Below, one piece after another: positions 1-5,268 of a DNA stretch of 7,794 bases (the stretch's first letter is position 1; every line of letters begins with the position of its first letter). Under the pieces are notes generated by a model. It was given only the letters and a program-made list of their open reading frames with translations, did not search any database and was not told the origin of the DNA. A program made the translations under genes and the position numbers. This DNA is from Halothece sp. MAG. Its GTDB lineage: Bacteria > Cyanobacteriota > Cyanobacteriia > Cyanobacteriales > Rubidibacteraceae. The stretch lies in assembly GCA_018610095.1 (NCBI GenBank), contig JAHEOB010000237.1, positions 1 through 7,794 on the forward strand. Direction: 5' to 3'.

Positions 1-90
1 AAAGCGCCGTAAGTCCCACGCTGTATTTGAAAAATCAGCGCTGGGATATAAGGCGCATTGGCGGGGTAGCCAATCCCTGTAAATTGCGCT
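1..90. other. Gene-free stretch with two stem-loops at the left edge
   Basis: No protein gene is convincing here, but two inverted repeats lie next to each other. The first pairs GCGCC (4-8) with GGCGC (52-56), then across a symmetric 5x5 internal loop pairs TCCCACGCTG (14-23) with CAGCGCTGGGA (36-46). It has one bulged C at 41 and a 12-nt AT-rich loop. The second is a perfect 6-bp stem, ATTGGC (57-62) with GCCAAT (69-74), around GGGGTA. They could be the 3' part of a structured RNA that starts outside the window, the end of a small mobile element, or structure inside an unrecognised gene on either strand. The window edge prevents a decision. Confidence 0.35.
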
Positions 91-125
91 ATTATGAGAA
101 GTATGATTGGCACAACGTTTTGCTC

Positions 126-131
126 TAAAAT
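126..131 (+). promoter_or_regulatory. Possible -10 element (TAAAAT)
   Basis: TAAAAT differs from the TATAAT consensus at one position and would start transcription near 138, at the left edge of the candidate RNA and upstream of the J-protein gene. No good -35 lies at the standard distance; TTGGCA at 107-112 is only 13 nt away. This is a weak call based on one hexamer and position. Confidence 0.2.
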
Positions 132-141
132 CTAGCTGAAA

Positions 142-379
142 TTGCTGTAAAGTGAGCAAGCAGAGTGAATTATTTTTTGAGAAAGTTAGTACCCAGGGAC
201 GCTGGGGGAAAGGAAATCGTCTGTCAAGTCGATATGCTGGGGATAGTGCGCTATCTAGGTAAAAGGCGTAGGGCAGAAATGCTCAATTGCGAGGTTGAGA
301 AGCCCAGACTGTATTGCTTGCAATCAGTGTGGGAGAACGTCACCGCTAGGGTAGTGGTTGGTGACTTTATGGACAGCAA
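142..379 (+). ncRNA. Candidate structured RNA upstream of the J-protein gene
   Basis: This stretch can fold into a series of hairpins. A possible closing stem pairs TTGCTGT (142-148) with ACAGCAA (373-379). Inside it are CCCAG/CTGGG (192-196/202-206); GATAG-TGCG-CTATC (242-255); CTCAA/TTGAG (282-286/295-299), which GGGC/GCCC (271-274/302-305) can extend; a 12-bp hairpin at 303-333 with CTTG loop, one G/G mismatch and one bulge; and a hairpin at 339-365 (GTCACC/GGTGAC with inner pairing around GGG). G-U type pairs at 241/256 and in the 339-365 hairpin would be A/C mismatches on the other strand, which favours plus-strand RNA. GCAAGCA (156-162) also complements TGCTTGC (315-321), covering the apical CTTG loop, a possible pseudoknot. 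I do not recognise the family. HEARO/IscB-type guide RNA, a remnant of another mobile-element RNA, or a long 5' leader of the J-protein gene are possibilities, not identifications. Confidence 0.4.
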
Positions 380-404
380 AAAGCATATTCAATGAACGTG
401 TGTC

Positions 405-1082
405 ATGCCTAAAGCCAACCACTATCAAACCCTTGGACTTACTCCTAATGCGACTCAACAGGAAATTAAACAAGCGTATCGTCAGTTAGCGAAACAGTAT
501 CATCCCGATGCCAGTCATGATCAAACTAGTCACGAGAAATTTATTGCCATTAATGCAGCTTATGAAGTTTTAAGTGACCCTCAATCAAGGGCTTGCTACG
601 ATCGCGCTTTTAGTGACAAACGGGCTCAACGCAATGCCAAAACGCAACAAAATTATCATTCCCAACGAGACAGTCAACGCAATGATGATCACACCAGTCA
701 TTGGTTAAAGTATGTCTATCAGCCTGTCATTGAGCAAGTGGATCACATTATTCATCCGCTCCAAGATCAAATTGATTATTTAGCTGGCGATCCCTTTGAT
801 GAGGACTTATTAGACGTATTTCAACGATACTTAGAACAGTGTCGGCAATTTCTTCAAGACGCGAAACAAGTCCTTGCTTCTCAACCCAATCCCACTAACT
901 TAGCGGGAACAGCAGCCAGTCTTTATCATTGTCTGAATCAACTCGAAGATGGCATTGAAGAATTAGCCTATTTTCCTTGGAATTTTGATGAACAGCATTT
1001 ACACACCGGCCAAGAGTTGTTCCGTATCGCCACGGGGTTGCAACAGGAGGCAGAAGCCACGGTTAACTATAATCGTTTCTAG
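405..1082 (+). CDS. J-domain protein, type III (DnaJ-like)
   Basis: This is a 225-residue co-chaperone of the DnaJ superfamily, expected to stimulate the ATPase of an Hsp70 (DnaK) partner in the cytoplasm. Residues 4-70 form a complete J domain, with the invariant HPD at 33-35 between helices II and III and the usual helix III ending YEVLSDPQSRACYDRAF. There is no Gly/Phe-rich segment, no CxxCxGxG zinc centre and no DnaJ substrate-binding domain, so it is not canonical DnaJ. A polar Gln/Asn-rich linker (about 71-102) leads to a helical C-terminal region (about 105-225) that I believe is restricted to cyanobacteria and presumably gives client specificity. The ATG at 405 sits directly before the J domain. 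No clear Shine-Dalgarno precedes it. The candidate RNA ends about 25 nt upstream, so it could act as leader. Specific client unknown. Confidence 0.9.
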   Translation: MPKANHYQTLGLTPNATQQEIKQAYRQLAKQYHPDASHDQTSHEKFIAINAAYEVLSDPQSRACYDRAFSDKRAQRNAKTQQNYHSQRDSQRNDDHTSHWLKYVYQPVIEQVDHIIHPLQDQIDYLAGDPFDEDLLDVFQRYLEQCRQFLQDAKQVLASQPNPTNLAGTAASLYHCLNQLEDGIEELAYFPWNFDEQHLHTGQELFRIATGLQQEAEATVNYNRF

Positions 1083-1083
1083 T

Positions 1084-1635
1084 TTAAATCCATTCTTGTA
1101 AAATAGGTTCAATATTTTCGTATTCTTCGAGAGAAATAATATCTAAATCCCCTTGCGGTGTCGCTTTCGCTAAAAATAACAGGGGCGTGAGAGGGGTATA
1201 AATGCCATATTCAACTTCATCATGCCAGAAAGTTGTCAAAAGTTGAAATTCTTCCACCTCTAAATCCTCTTCTGCTTCCTCTTCTGGGGGAAAAAGCTCT
1301 TCTTCTAATTCTGGCAATTCTCCTGCAACGGTTAGGGCAAAGGAATTACGTTTCAAAGTCAGATTAAGTTCGGCTAAACTCGCTTCTGCTTTTGGAAACA
1401 GAATATCAATTTCCGCTTCATCTTCCACAAAAATTGGTTCGTCCTCGTCTTGTTCTTCATTTAACACAATAATAGAGACAGGGTGATCAACGGGTTTTAA
1501 AAGATAGTATTCTACCCCTTTTAATGTAAACGATTGCTCAACAGAACACTGCAGCGATCGGCTCTTTTCATCAACGAGAACTTTCGTCGTTTCCTGTGAA
1601 GGTTGTTGATCGGGAGAAAATGAAGATGAAGGCAT
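1084..1635 (-). CDS. DUF3727 family protein (acidic, cyanobacterial/plastid type)
   Basis: This 183-residue protein matches from memory the DUF3727 family, found in cyanobacteria and plant plastids, with no established biochemical function. An N-terminal segment (about 28-62) resembles the small DUF1292-like fold (SLQCSVEQSFTLKGVEYYLL). The conserved C-terminal part (about 130-183) carries DEVEYGIYTPLTPLLFLAK and an EEYENIEPILQEW ending. Between them are two strongly acidic stretches, about 60-76 and 109-131, made mostly of Glu and Asp. There is no signal peptide or membrane segment, so it should be soluble. The ATG at 1633-1635 has no obvious Shine-Dalgarno. The gene lies downstream of the DUF1499 gene across a 93-nt AT-rich gap and converges on the J-protein gene with one base between stops. 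Family assignment is fairly secure; function is unknown. Confidence 0.8.
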   Translation of the reverse strand: MPSSSFSPDQQPSQETTKVLVDEKSRSLQCSVEQSFTLKGVEYYLLKPVDHPVSIIVLNEEQDEDEPIFVEDEAEIDILFPKAEASLAELNLTLKRNSFALTVAGELPELEEELFPPEEEAEEDLEVEEFQLLTTFWHDEVEYGIYTPLTPLLFLAKATPQGDLDIISLEEYENIEPILQEWI

Positions 1636-1728
1636 AATAAACCAGCAGATTTGATATGGTTAAAAATATCACAGTAGGAGACATGATTAAAAATACTATT
1701 CCATAGAAATCTTGAAAAGGGAAATCAC

Positions 1729-2280
1729 CTAAGTGGAAGTTGTTTCACCAGAAGCAGAAAATTCGGTGCGTATTTTTTCAACACGACGACGATTCACGCC
1801 CAAATCAGAGTCTCCCATCCGTGAAGCAGAACGAACATGGATCAAGTGTGAGGCAGGATCTAAGTAAAATTCTACATCATCAACAAATCCCATAATCTGA
1901 GTGGTAAATTGAGCATAGATATAGTGATCATGATTTTCGATGATTTCTGCATTATCAATCTTTTCTAAAATGGTTTTGAGTTGATTTAATGCTTGTTGAG
2001 GCGAACCTTGATATTCTAAAGGATTAACTTTATGGGTAACATCTTTACTTTGACTGGAAACGCAATTGGGCGTTGGCGGGCAATCCGTCAGTTTTCCATT
2101 TTTAATACCTAAATTATCAGGTTGTTCTCCAGAAAACGAAATAAGGCTTGTCAGTTGGGATGAAGCATCACTAAAACTTGTAGAGGAAAATGCAATGCTG
2201 GAACCCAACAAAAGCACAATTATCAACAGGAATGAGCCCACTAATTTAAATATCATCGTTCTCATACCATTAGGGATCAT
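1729..2280 (-). CDS. DUF1499 family protein, membrane-anchored or secreted
   Basis: The 183-residue product has the full DUF1499 signature: LGIKNGKL then CPPTPNCVSSQ (67-77, two Cys), HKVNPLEY (83-90), FVDDVEFYLD (132-141) and the C-terminal VRSASRMGDSDLGVNRRRVEKIR (149-171). Function is unknown for the family. A hydrophobic segment at about 10-31 after a short basic start looks like a signal peptide or N-terminal anchor, placing the rest outside the cytoplasmic membrane or in the thylakoid lumen. Three close starts are possible (ATG at 2280, 2265 and 2256). The longest is given; the second or third would place the basic residues closer to the hydrophobic core, and no Shine-Dalgarno decides. 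It starts 7 nt after the permease stop, so the two are almost certainly co-transcribed, which hints at an envelope-related job. Confidence 0.85.
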   Translation of the reverse strand: MIPNGMRTMIFKLVGSFLLIIVLLLGSSIAFSSTSFSDASSQLTSLISFSGEQPDNLGIKNGKLTDCPPTPNCVSSQSKDVTHKVNPLEYQGSPQQALNQLKTILEKIDNAEIIENHDHYIYAQFTTQIMGFVDDVEFYLDPASHLIHVRSASRMGDSDLGVNRRRVEKIRTEFSASGETTST

Positions 2281-2287
2281 TTTTATT

Positions 2288-3433
2288 TTAATTTGCTGAA
2301 CGAAAGAGTAACCACCCAGCGATTCCGAAACCTAAAAAATTAGGAATCCATGCTGCCATAAATGGTGTCAAAATCTCAGCTTGCCCCATTGCCCCTGTAA
2401 TAAACGCTAAAAGATAATAGCCAAAAATAATTAATATACTAATCCCAAAACTCGTTGCCCGTCCTGTCTGTTGTGGCGTTGTTCCCAAAGCAGATCCCAC
2501 TAAACCAAAGACAACACAAACAAAGGGAAAAGACCCCTTTTGTTGAATACGTACTTTTAATGTTTGCAATTCTTCCTCATCGCCACTTGCCTTAACTCGT
2601 TCTAATTGTTCCAGTGACTCAGCAATATTCATTTCATCATAATCCCGTTCTCGTTCTGTTAAATCAAGGATTCTTTTGGGTAAATTGACAACTTTATGTT
2701 CAAACTGAATAATATTGTTATAAGACCCATCTTCCGCAATTAGATAATTCCTTCCGTTGTAAAAATCCCATTGATTCATACTGGTATTCCATTTTGCAGA
2801 TTCTGCATTAATAATTTGGCTTAAGCCATTACTTGTGCGATCAACAACGGTAACTCCCTTCATTTTTTCCCCATCAAATTGTTCTGCATAAAACAAGCGA
2901 CCCAGTGCTTTTCGCTGACTGCCATCTGCTTGTTCAAAATGATCATAAGATGTATAAAGAATATTTTTTTCCTGAAAGGGAGGTCTTTCACCAATTAATG
3001 CTTCTTCTAAGGTGGTTCTTGCTTCATAATTAGCTGCAGGAACTAATAATTCATTAAACGTAAATGTAATCCCCGTAATGAATAAACTCATGATTAAAGC
3101 AGGGGTGACAATGCGATAAACACTAATCCCGACACTGCGTAATGCAATCAGTTCACTATCACTAGAGAAGCGACTATAAGTCATTAAGGTGGCTAACAAG
3201 GTTGCCATGGGAAATGCCAAGGCAATAAATTCGGGCATTCTTAATAAAAAAACCCGTACCGCGATCGCGACGGATAAGTTAGAATCAGCAATTTCTCTTA
3301 CTAATTCAAACACCGTTCCCACAGATAATCCAATGGCAGCAAAAAGACCGATCCCAAAGAGAAACGGCGAAATTAATTGTTGAATAATATAGCGATCTAA
3401 AACAGGAATATTTTTACTAGGATTGATAAACAT
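2288..3433 (-). CDS. LptF/LptG (YjgP/YjgQ) family permease
   Basis: This 381-residue integral membrane protein belongs to the YjgP/YjgQ family. Those permeases work with the ATPase LptB to extract lipopolysaccharide from the inner membrane and pass it to the LptC/LptA bridge. Three hydrophobic segments lie in the N-terminal third (about 18-45, 62-84 and 105-128), then a large hydrophilic domain (about 130-298) that corresponds to the periplasmic beta-jellyroll, and three more segments (about 302-317, 331-350 and 357-377). The opening LDRYIIQQLISPFLFG and the MPEFIALAFPMATLLATLMTYSRFSSDSE region are typical of the family. Proteobacteria have an LptF/LptG pair; cyanobacteria usually have a single homologue, so neither letter is assigned. 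It is the first gene of a unit with the DUF1499 gene. A candidate promoter, a palindrome and a leader hairpin lie upstream. The ATG at 3433 has no clear Shine-Dalgarno. Confidence 0.92.
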   Translation of the reverse strand: MFINPSKNIPVLDRYIIQQLISPFLFGIGLFAAIGLSVGTVFELVREIADSNLSVAIAVRVFLLRMPEFIALAFPMATLLATLMTYSRFSSDSELIALRSVGISVYRIVTPALIMSLFITGITFTFNELLVPAANYEARTTLEEALIGERPPFQEKNILYTSYDHFEQADGSQRKALGRLFYAEQFDGEKMKGVTVVDRTSNGLSQIINAESAKWNTSMNQWDFYNGRNYLIAEDGSYNNIIQFEHKVVNLPKRILDLTERERDYDEMNIAESLEQLERVKASGDEEELQTLKVRIQQKGSFPFVCVVFGLVGSALGTTPQQTGRATSFGISILIIFGYYLLAFITGAMGQAEILTPFMAAWIPNFLGFGIAGWLLFRSAN

Positions 3434-3452
3434 GAAAAGCTAATGCTTGCTA

Positions 3453-3475
3453 CCCTAGGGGCAATACCAATTGCC
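3453..3475 (-). promoter_or_regulatory. Leader hairpin and palindrome before the permease gene
   Basis: GGCAAT (3460-3465) and ATTGCC (3470-3475) form a perfect 6-bp stem with a 4-nt loop. The palindrome CCCTAGGG (3453-3460) abuts it, sharing one base. Both would lie in the 5' leader of the permease transcript, 20-42 nt before the start codon. The stem is not followed by a T-tract, so it is not a terminator. Role unknown; it could affect translation or mRNA stability. Confidence 0.35.
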
Positions 3476-3506
3476 AATCTATAGCTGCGATGCAATGACC
3501 AAATTT

Positions 3507-3535
3507 GTATTAAACATTGATAATAACAACGTCAA
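3507..3535 (-). promoter_or_regulatory. Candidate promoter for the permease-DUF1499 unit
   Basis: On the minus strand, TTGACG (3535-3530, five of six to the -35 consensus) is separated by exactly 17 nt from TAATAC (3512-3507), a poorer -10 match. Transcription would start near 3500, giving a leader of about 65 nt before the ATG at 3433. It sits in the only sizeable gap between gor and the permease gene, where a promoter is expected. The -10 match is weak, so this is moderate to low confidence. Confidence 0.4.
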
Positions 3536-3548
3536 ATGGTTTACCATT
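3535..3548. promoter_or_regulatory. 14-bp palindrome next to the candidate -35
   Basis: AATGGTTTACCATT is a perfect 6+2+6 inverted repeat. It shares one base with the candidate -35 hexamer of the permease promoter, a usual place for a dimeric activator or a blocking repressor. It does not match NtcA (GTA-N8-TAC), and I do not recognise another known cyanobacterial operator. It may be chance in AT-rich DNA. Confidence 0.35.
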
Positions 3549-3615
3549 CATTTACCCTTGCTATAGTCGTTTGATTAGTTATTTATGACCCCATCTCACC
3601 ATTAATCCCCTTCAA

Positions 3616-4962
3616 TTAAGGCATGGTGACAAACTCTTCAGCGACAGAGGGGTGAATGGCAACCGTCGCATCAAAGTCAGCTTTTGTCGCCCCCATTTTG
3701 ACGGGAATGGCAATGCCTTGCATAATTTCAGCAGCCGCCTCTCCCACCATGTGCGCTCCTAAAACGCGATCGCTGCTTTGTTGGACAATTAATTTTAACA
3801 TTGCTTTTTCTTTCCGTTGCGTGAGACTAAAGTAGGTGGGATTAAATCGTACCCGATGAATTTTAATATCATCCTCGCCATATCGGGCGTTAGCCTCTTC
3901 CTCTGTTAAACCCACACTTGCTGCCTCTGGGCTAGTAAACACCGCCGAAGGGACATTCTCATGACTCATAATACGATGTTTGCCGCCAAATTCAGTATCA
4001 GCCACTGCCCGTCCTTCTTGAATAGCAACTGGGGTTAGATTAACACGGTTGGTACAATCGCCCACTGCAAAGATATTGGGAACACTGGTGCAACTATATT
4101 TATTGACCGCGATCGCGCCATTGTGAATCTCCACACCGGTATTTTCTAACCCTAATTTCTCTAACCGAGGGATTCTTCCAGTGGCAGTTAGGACAGCATC
4201 TGCCATAATTGTTTCAGCATGATCCCCCTCAGTGACTAATTTTAATCCGTCTTTCGTTTTCTCAATGGATTGAACTTCGCTATTTTCAAAAACCCGTAAT
4301 CCGTCTTCAATCAGAAGATTTTGAAGATGCTCTCTTAAATCGTTATCAAAACCGCGTAAAATATAAGGACGACGGATAATTTGAGTCACCTCAGACCCTA
4401 ACGCATTGAGAATACAGGCAAATTCCACACCAATGTAGCCGCCACCAAGGACCACAAACCGCTTGGGTTGTTGCGGTAAGGTAAACATATCATCAGAGAC
4501 AATGGTGTTTTCAATACCAGGGATGTTCGCTTTTTCAGGAACCCCACCCACGGCAATCAAAATTTTATCCGCCGTAATTTTGTGATCGCCAATGGTAAGG
4601 GTATGAGCATCAACAAAATGGGCATATCCCTGATAAATTGTCACCTCTGCTTTATCAAGCATGCGTTGATACACCCCATTGAGACGTTCCACTTCCCCAT
4701 TGACAGCACTAGTCATTTTGTCCCAATTGAGACTGGTTTCTCCCACAGACCAACCATAATCCTGGGCACCGTCAAATAAATGGGGAAAACGGGAGGCATA
4801 GACCATTAATTTTTTCGGGATACAGCCTCGATTAACACAAGTGCCGCCTAAGCGATCAAATTCCGCTAATCCCACTTTTGCTCCATATTCCGTCGCTCGT
4901 CTGGCAGCAGCAATGCCCCCAGAACCACCACCAATCACAAATAAATCATAATCGTAACTCAT
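3616..4962 (-). CDS. gor: Glutathione reductase (NADPH)
   Basis: This 448-residue flavoenzyme reduces glutathione disulfide with NADPH and keeps the cytoplasmic thiol pool reduced, which matters under photosynthetic oxidative stress. The N-terminal FAD loop is GGGSGG (11-16) and the redox disulfide is Cys42/Cys47 in GGTCVNRGC. The NADPH-binding loop is GGGYIG (173-178), followed by Arg197, Arg198 and Arg203, consistent with the 2'-phosphate. A second FAD motif, VGDC, lies at 300-303. The dimer-interface end AIHPSVAEEF supplies the catalytic His437 and Glu442. Length is normal. The loop is GxGxxG where E. coli and human enzymes have GxGxxA, a variant known from Anabaena. Dihydrolipoamide dehydrogenase or mercuric reductase are disfavoured by the CVNRGC motif and arginines. 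The start is fixed by a strong AAGGAG 6 nt upstream. It follows the zinc-ribbon gene by 43 nt and is probably the last gene of that operon. Confidence 0.96.
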   Translation of the reverse strand: MSYDYDLFVIGGGSGGIAAARRATEYGAKVGLAEFDRLGGTCVNRGCIPKKLMVYASRFPHLFDGAQDYGWSVGETSLNWDKMTSAVNGEVERLNGVYQRMLDKAEVTIYQGYAHFVDAHTLTIGDHKITADKILIAVGGVPEKANIPGIENTIVSDDMFTLPQQPKRFVVLGGGYIGVEFACILNALGSEVTQIIRRPYILRGFDNDLREHLQNLLIEDGLRVFENSEVQSIEKTKDGLKLVTEGDHAETIMADAVLTATGRIPRLEKLGLENTGVEIHNGAIAVNKYSCTSVPNIFAVGDCTNRVNLTPVAIQEGRAVADTEFGGKHRIMSHENVPSAVFTSPEAASVGLTEEEANARYGEDDIKIHRVRFNPTYFSLTQRKEKAMLKLIVQQSSDRVLGAHMVGEAAAEIMQGIAIPVKMGATKADFDATVAIHPSVAEEFVTMP

Positions 4963-4968
4963 ATTGAA

Positions 4969-4974
4969 CTCCTT
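4969..4974 (-). promoter_or_regulatory. Shine-Dalgarno AAGGAG of gor
   Basis: AAGGAG lies 6 nt before the gor ATG on the minus strand. It is the clearest ribosome binding site in the window and decides the gor start. Most other genes here lack one, which suggests gor is translated independently of its upstream neighbour. Confidence 0.8.
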
Positions 4975-4988
4975 GTATCGATAATCAC

Positions 4989-5015
4989 TAATTCATTCTT
5001 AACAATTATGAATTA
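4989..5015 (-). repeat. 8-bp inverted repeat spanning the zinc-ribbon stop codon
   Basis: TAATTCAT (4989-4996) and ATGAATTA (5008-5015) are perfect inverted copies around an 11-nt loop. In the minus-strand transcript the stem includes part of the zinc-ribbon stop codon and ends 15 nt before the gor Shine-Dalgarno. The stem is AT-rich and has no U-tract after it, so it is unlikely to be a terminator. It may be an mRNA processing or stability element, or chance. Confidence 0.3.
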
Positions 5016-5266
5016 TCCTGTTCCCGTTGCGCCAATTCGGAAGGAGGCCGATCATTGCTCCAAGCCCACCAGACTTCCCCACACTCACAATAGTAAAATT
5101 CTTGCCATTTCTGTTGATTATTTTCGCCAATGACAGGGGCTTGCCGATTAATCCATACCCGTTGCGCTTGATTTGCTTCATTGCCACAACGGGGACAATA
5201 AAAATCAAGGGAGTGAACAGCATCATCTGTCCAAGGGGGTGGAACGGGGCTAAAGGCTTCCATCAT
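5006..5266 (-). CDS. Small zinc-ribbon protein, cyanobacterial hypothetical
   Basis: This 86-residue protein has two cysteine pairs, CPRC at 24-27 and CEC at 60-62, the second in YYCECGEVWWAWSNDRPP. Together they could bind one Zn(II) in a zinc-ribbon-like knuckle. The Trp-rich WWAW after the second pair is distinctive, and I recall similar short proteins in other cyanobacteria, all uncharacterised. There is no signal peptide or membrane segment. The start is 2 nt after the cinA stop, so translational coupling to cinA is likely; two adjacent ATGs (5266 and 5263) could both serve. A rubredoxin-like iron site is less likely because the second pair is CxC rather than CxxC. The role could be nucleic-acid or protein binding, but the sequence does not say which. 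Confidence 0.75.
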   Translation of the reverse strand: MMEAFSPVPPPWTDDAVHSLDFYCPRCGNEANQAQRVWINRQAPVIGENNQQKWQEFYYCECGEVWWAWSNDRPPSELAQREQDNS

Positions 5267-5268
5267 GG

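Noticed and set aside
165..395. A 76-codon plus-strand ORF with GTG start just before the J-protein gene
   Set aside because: No recognisable family, no Shine-Dalgarno, unusual composition (RRR, VVV runs), and it coincides with a dense series of hairpins. A structured RNA explains the stretch better, though a short protein is not excluded.
1..404. tRNA, tmRNA, RNase P RNA, SRP RNA or group II intron domain V in the left end
   Set aside because: The expected core signatures (T-loop GTTCRA, GAGGAAAGTCC, tag-peptide frame, SRP tetraloop motif, domain V AGC triad hairpin) were looked for and not found.
1652..1671. TGATAT/ATATCA inverted repeat as a terminator after the DUF1499 gene
   Set aside because: The stem is 6 bp, all but two pairs are A-T, and no U-tract follows the stem in the minus-strand transcript.
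2066..2299. Plus-strand ORF opposite the DUF1499 gene
   Set aside because: It is antisense to a conserved protein with a complete family signature and has no features of its own.
4999..5226. Second minus-strand frame over the zinc-ribbon gene
   Set aside because: It is an overlapping frame without the cysteine motifs; the other frame has two zinc-binding pairs and a start coupled to cinA.
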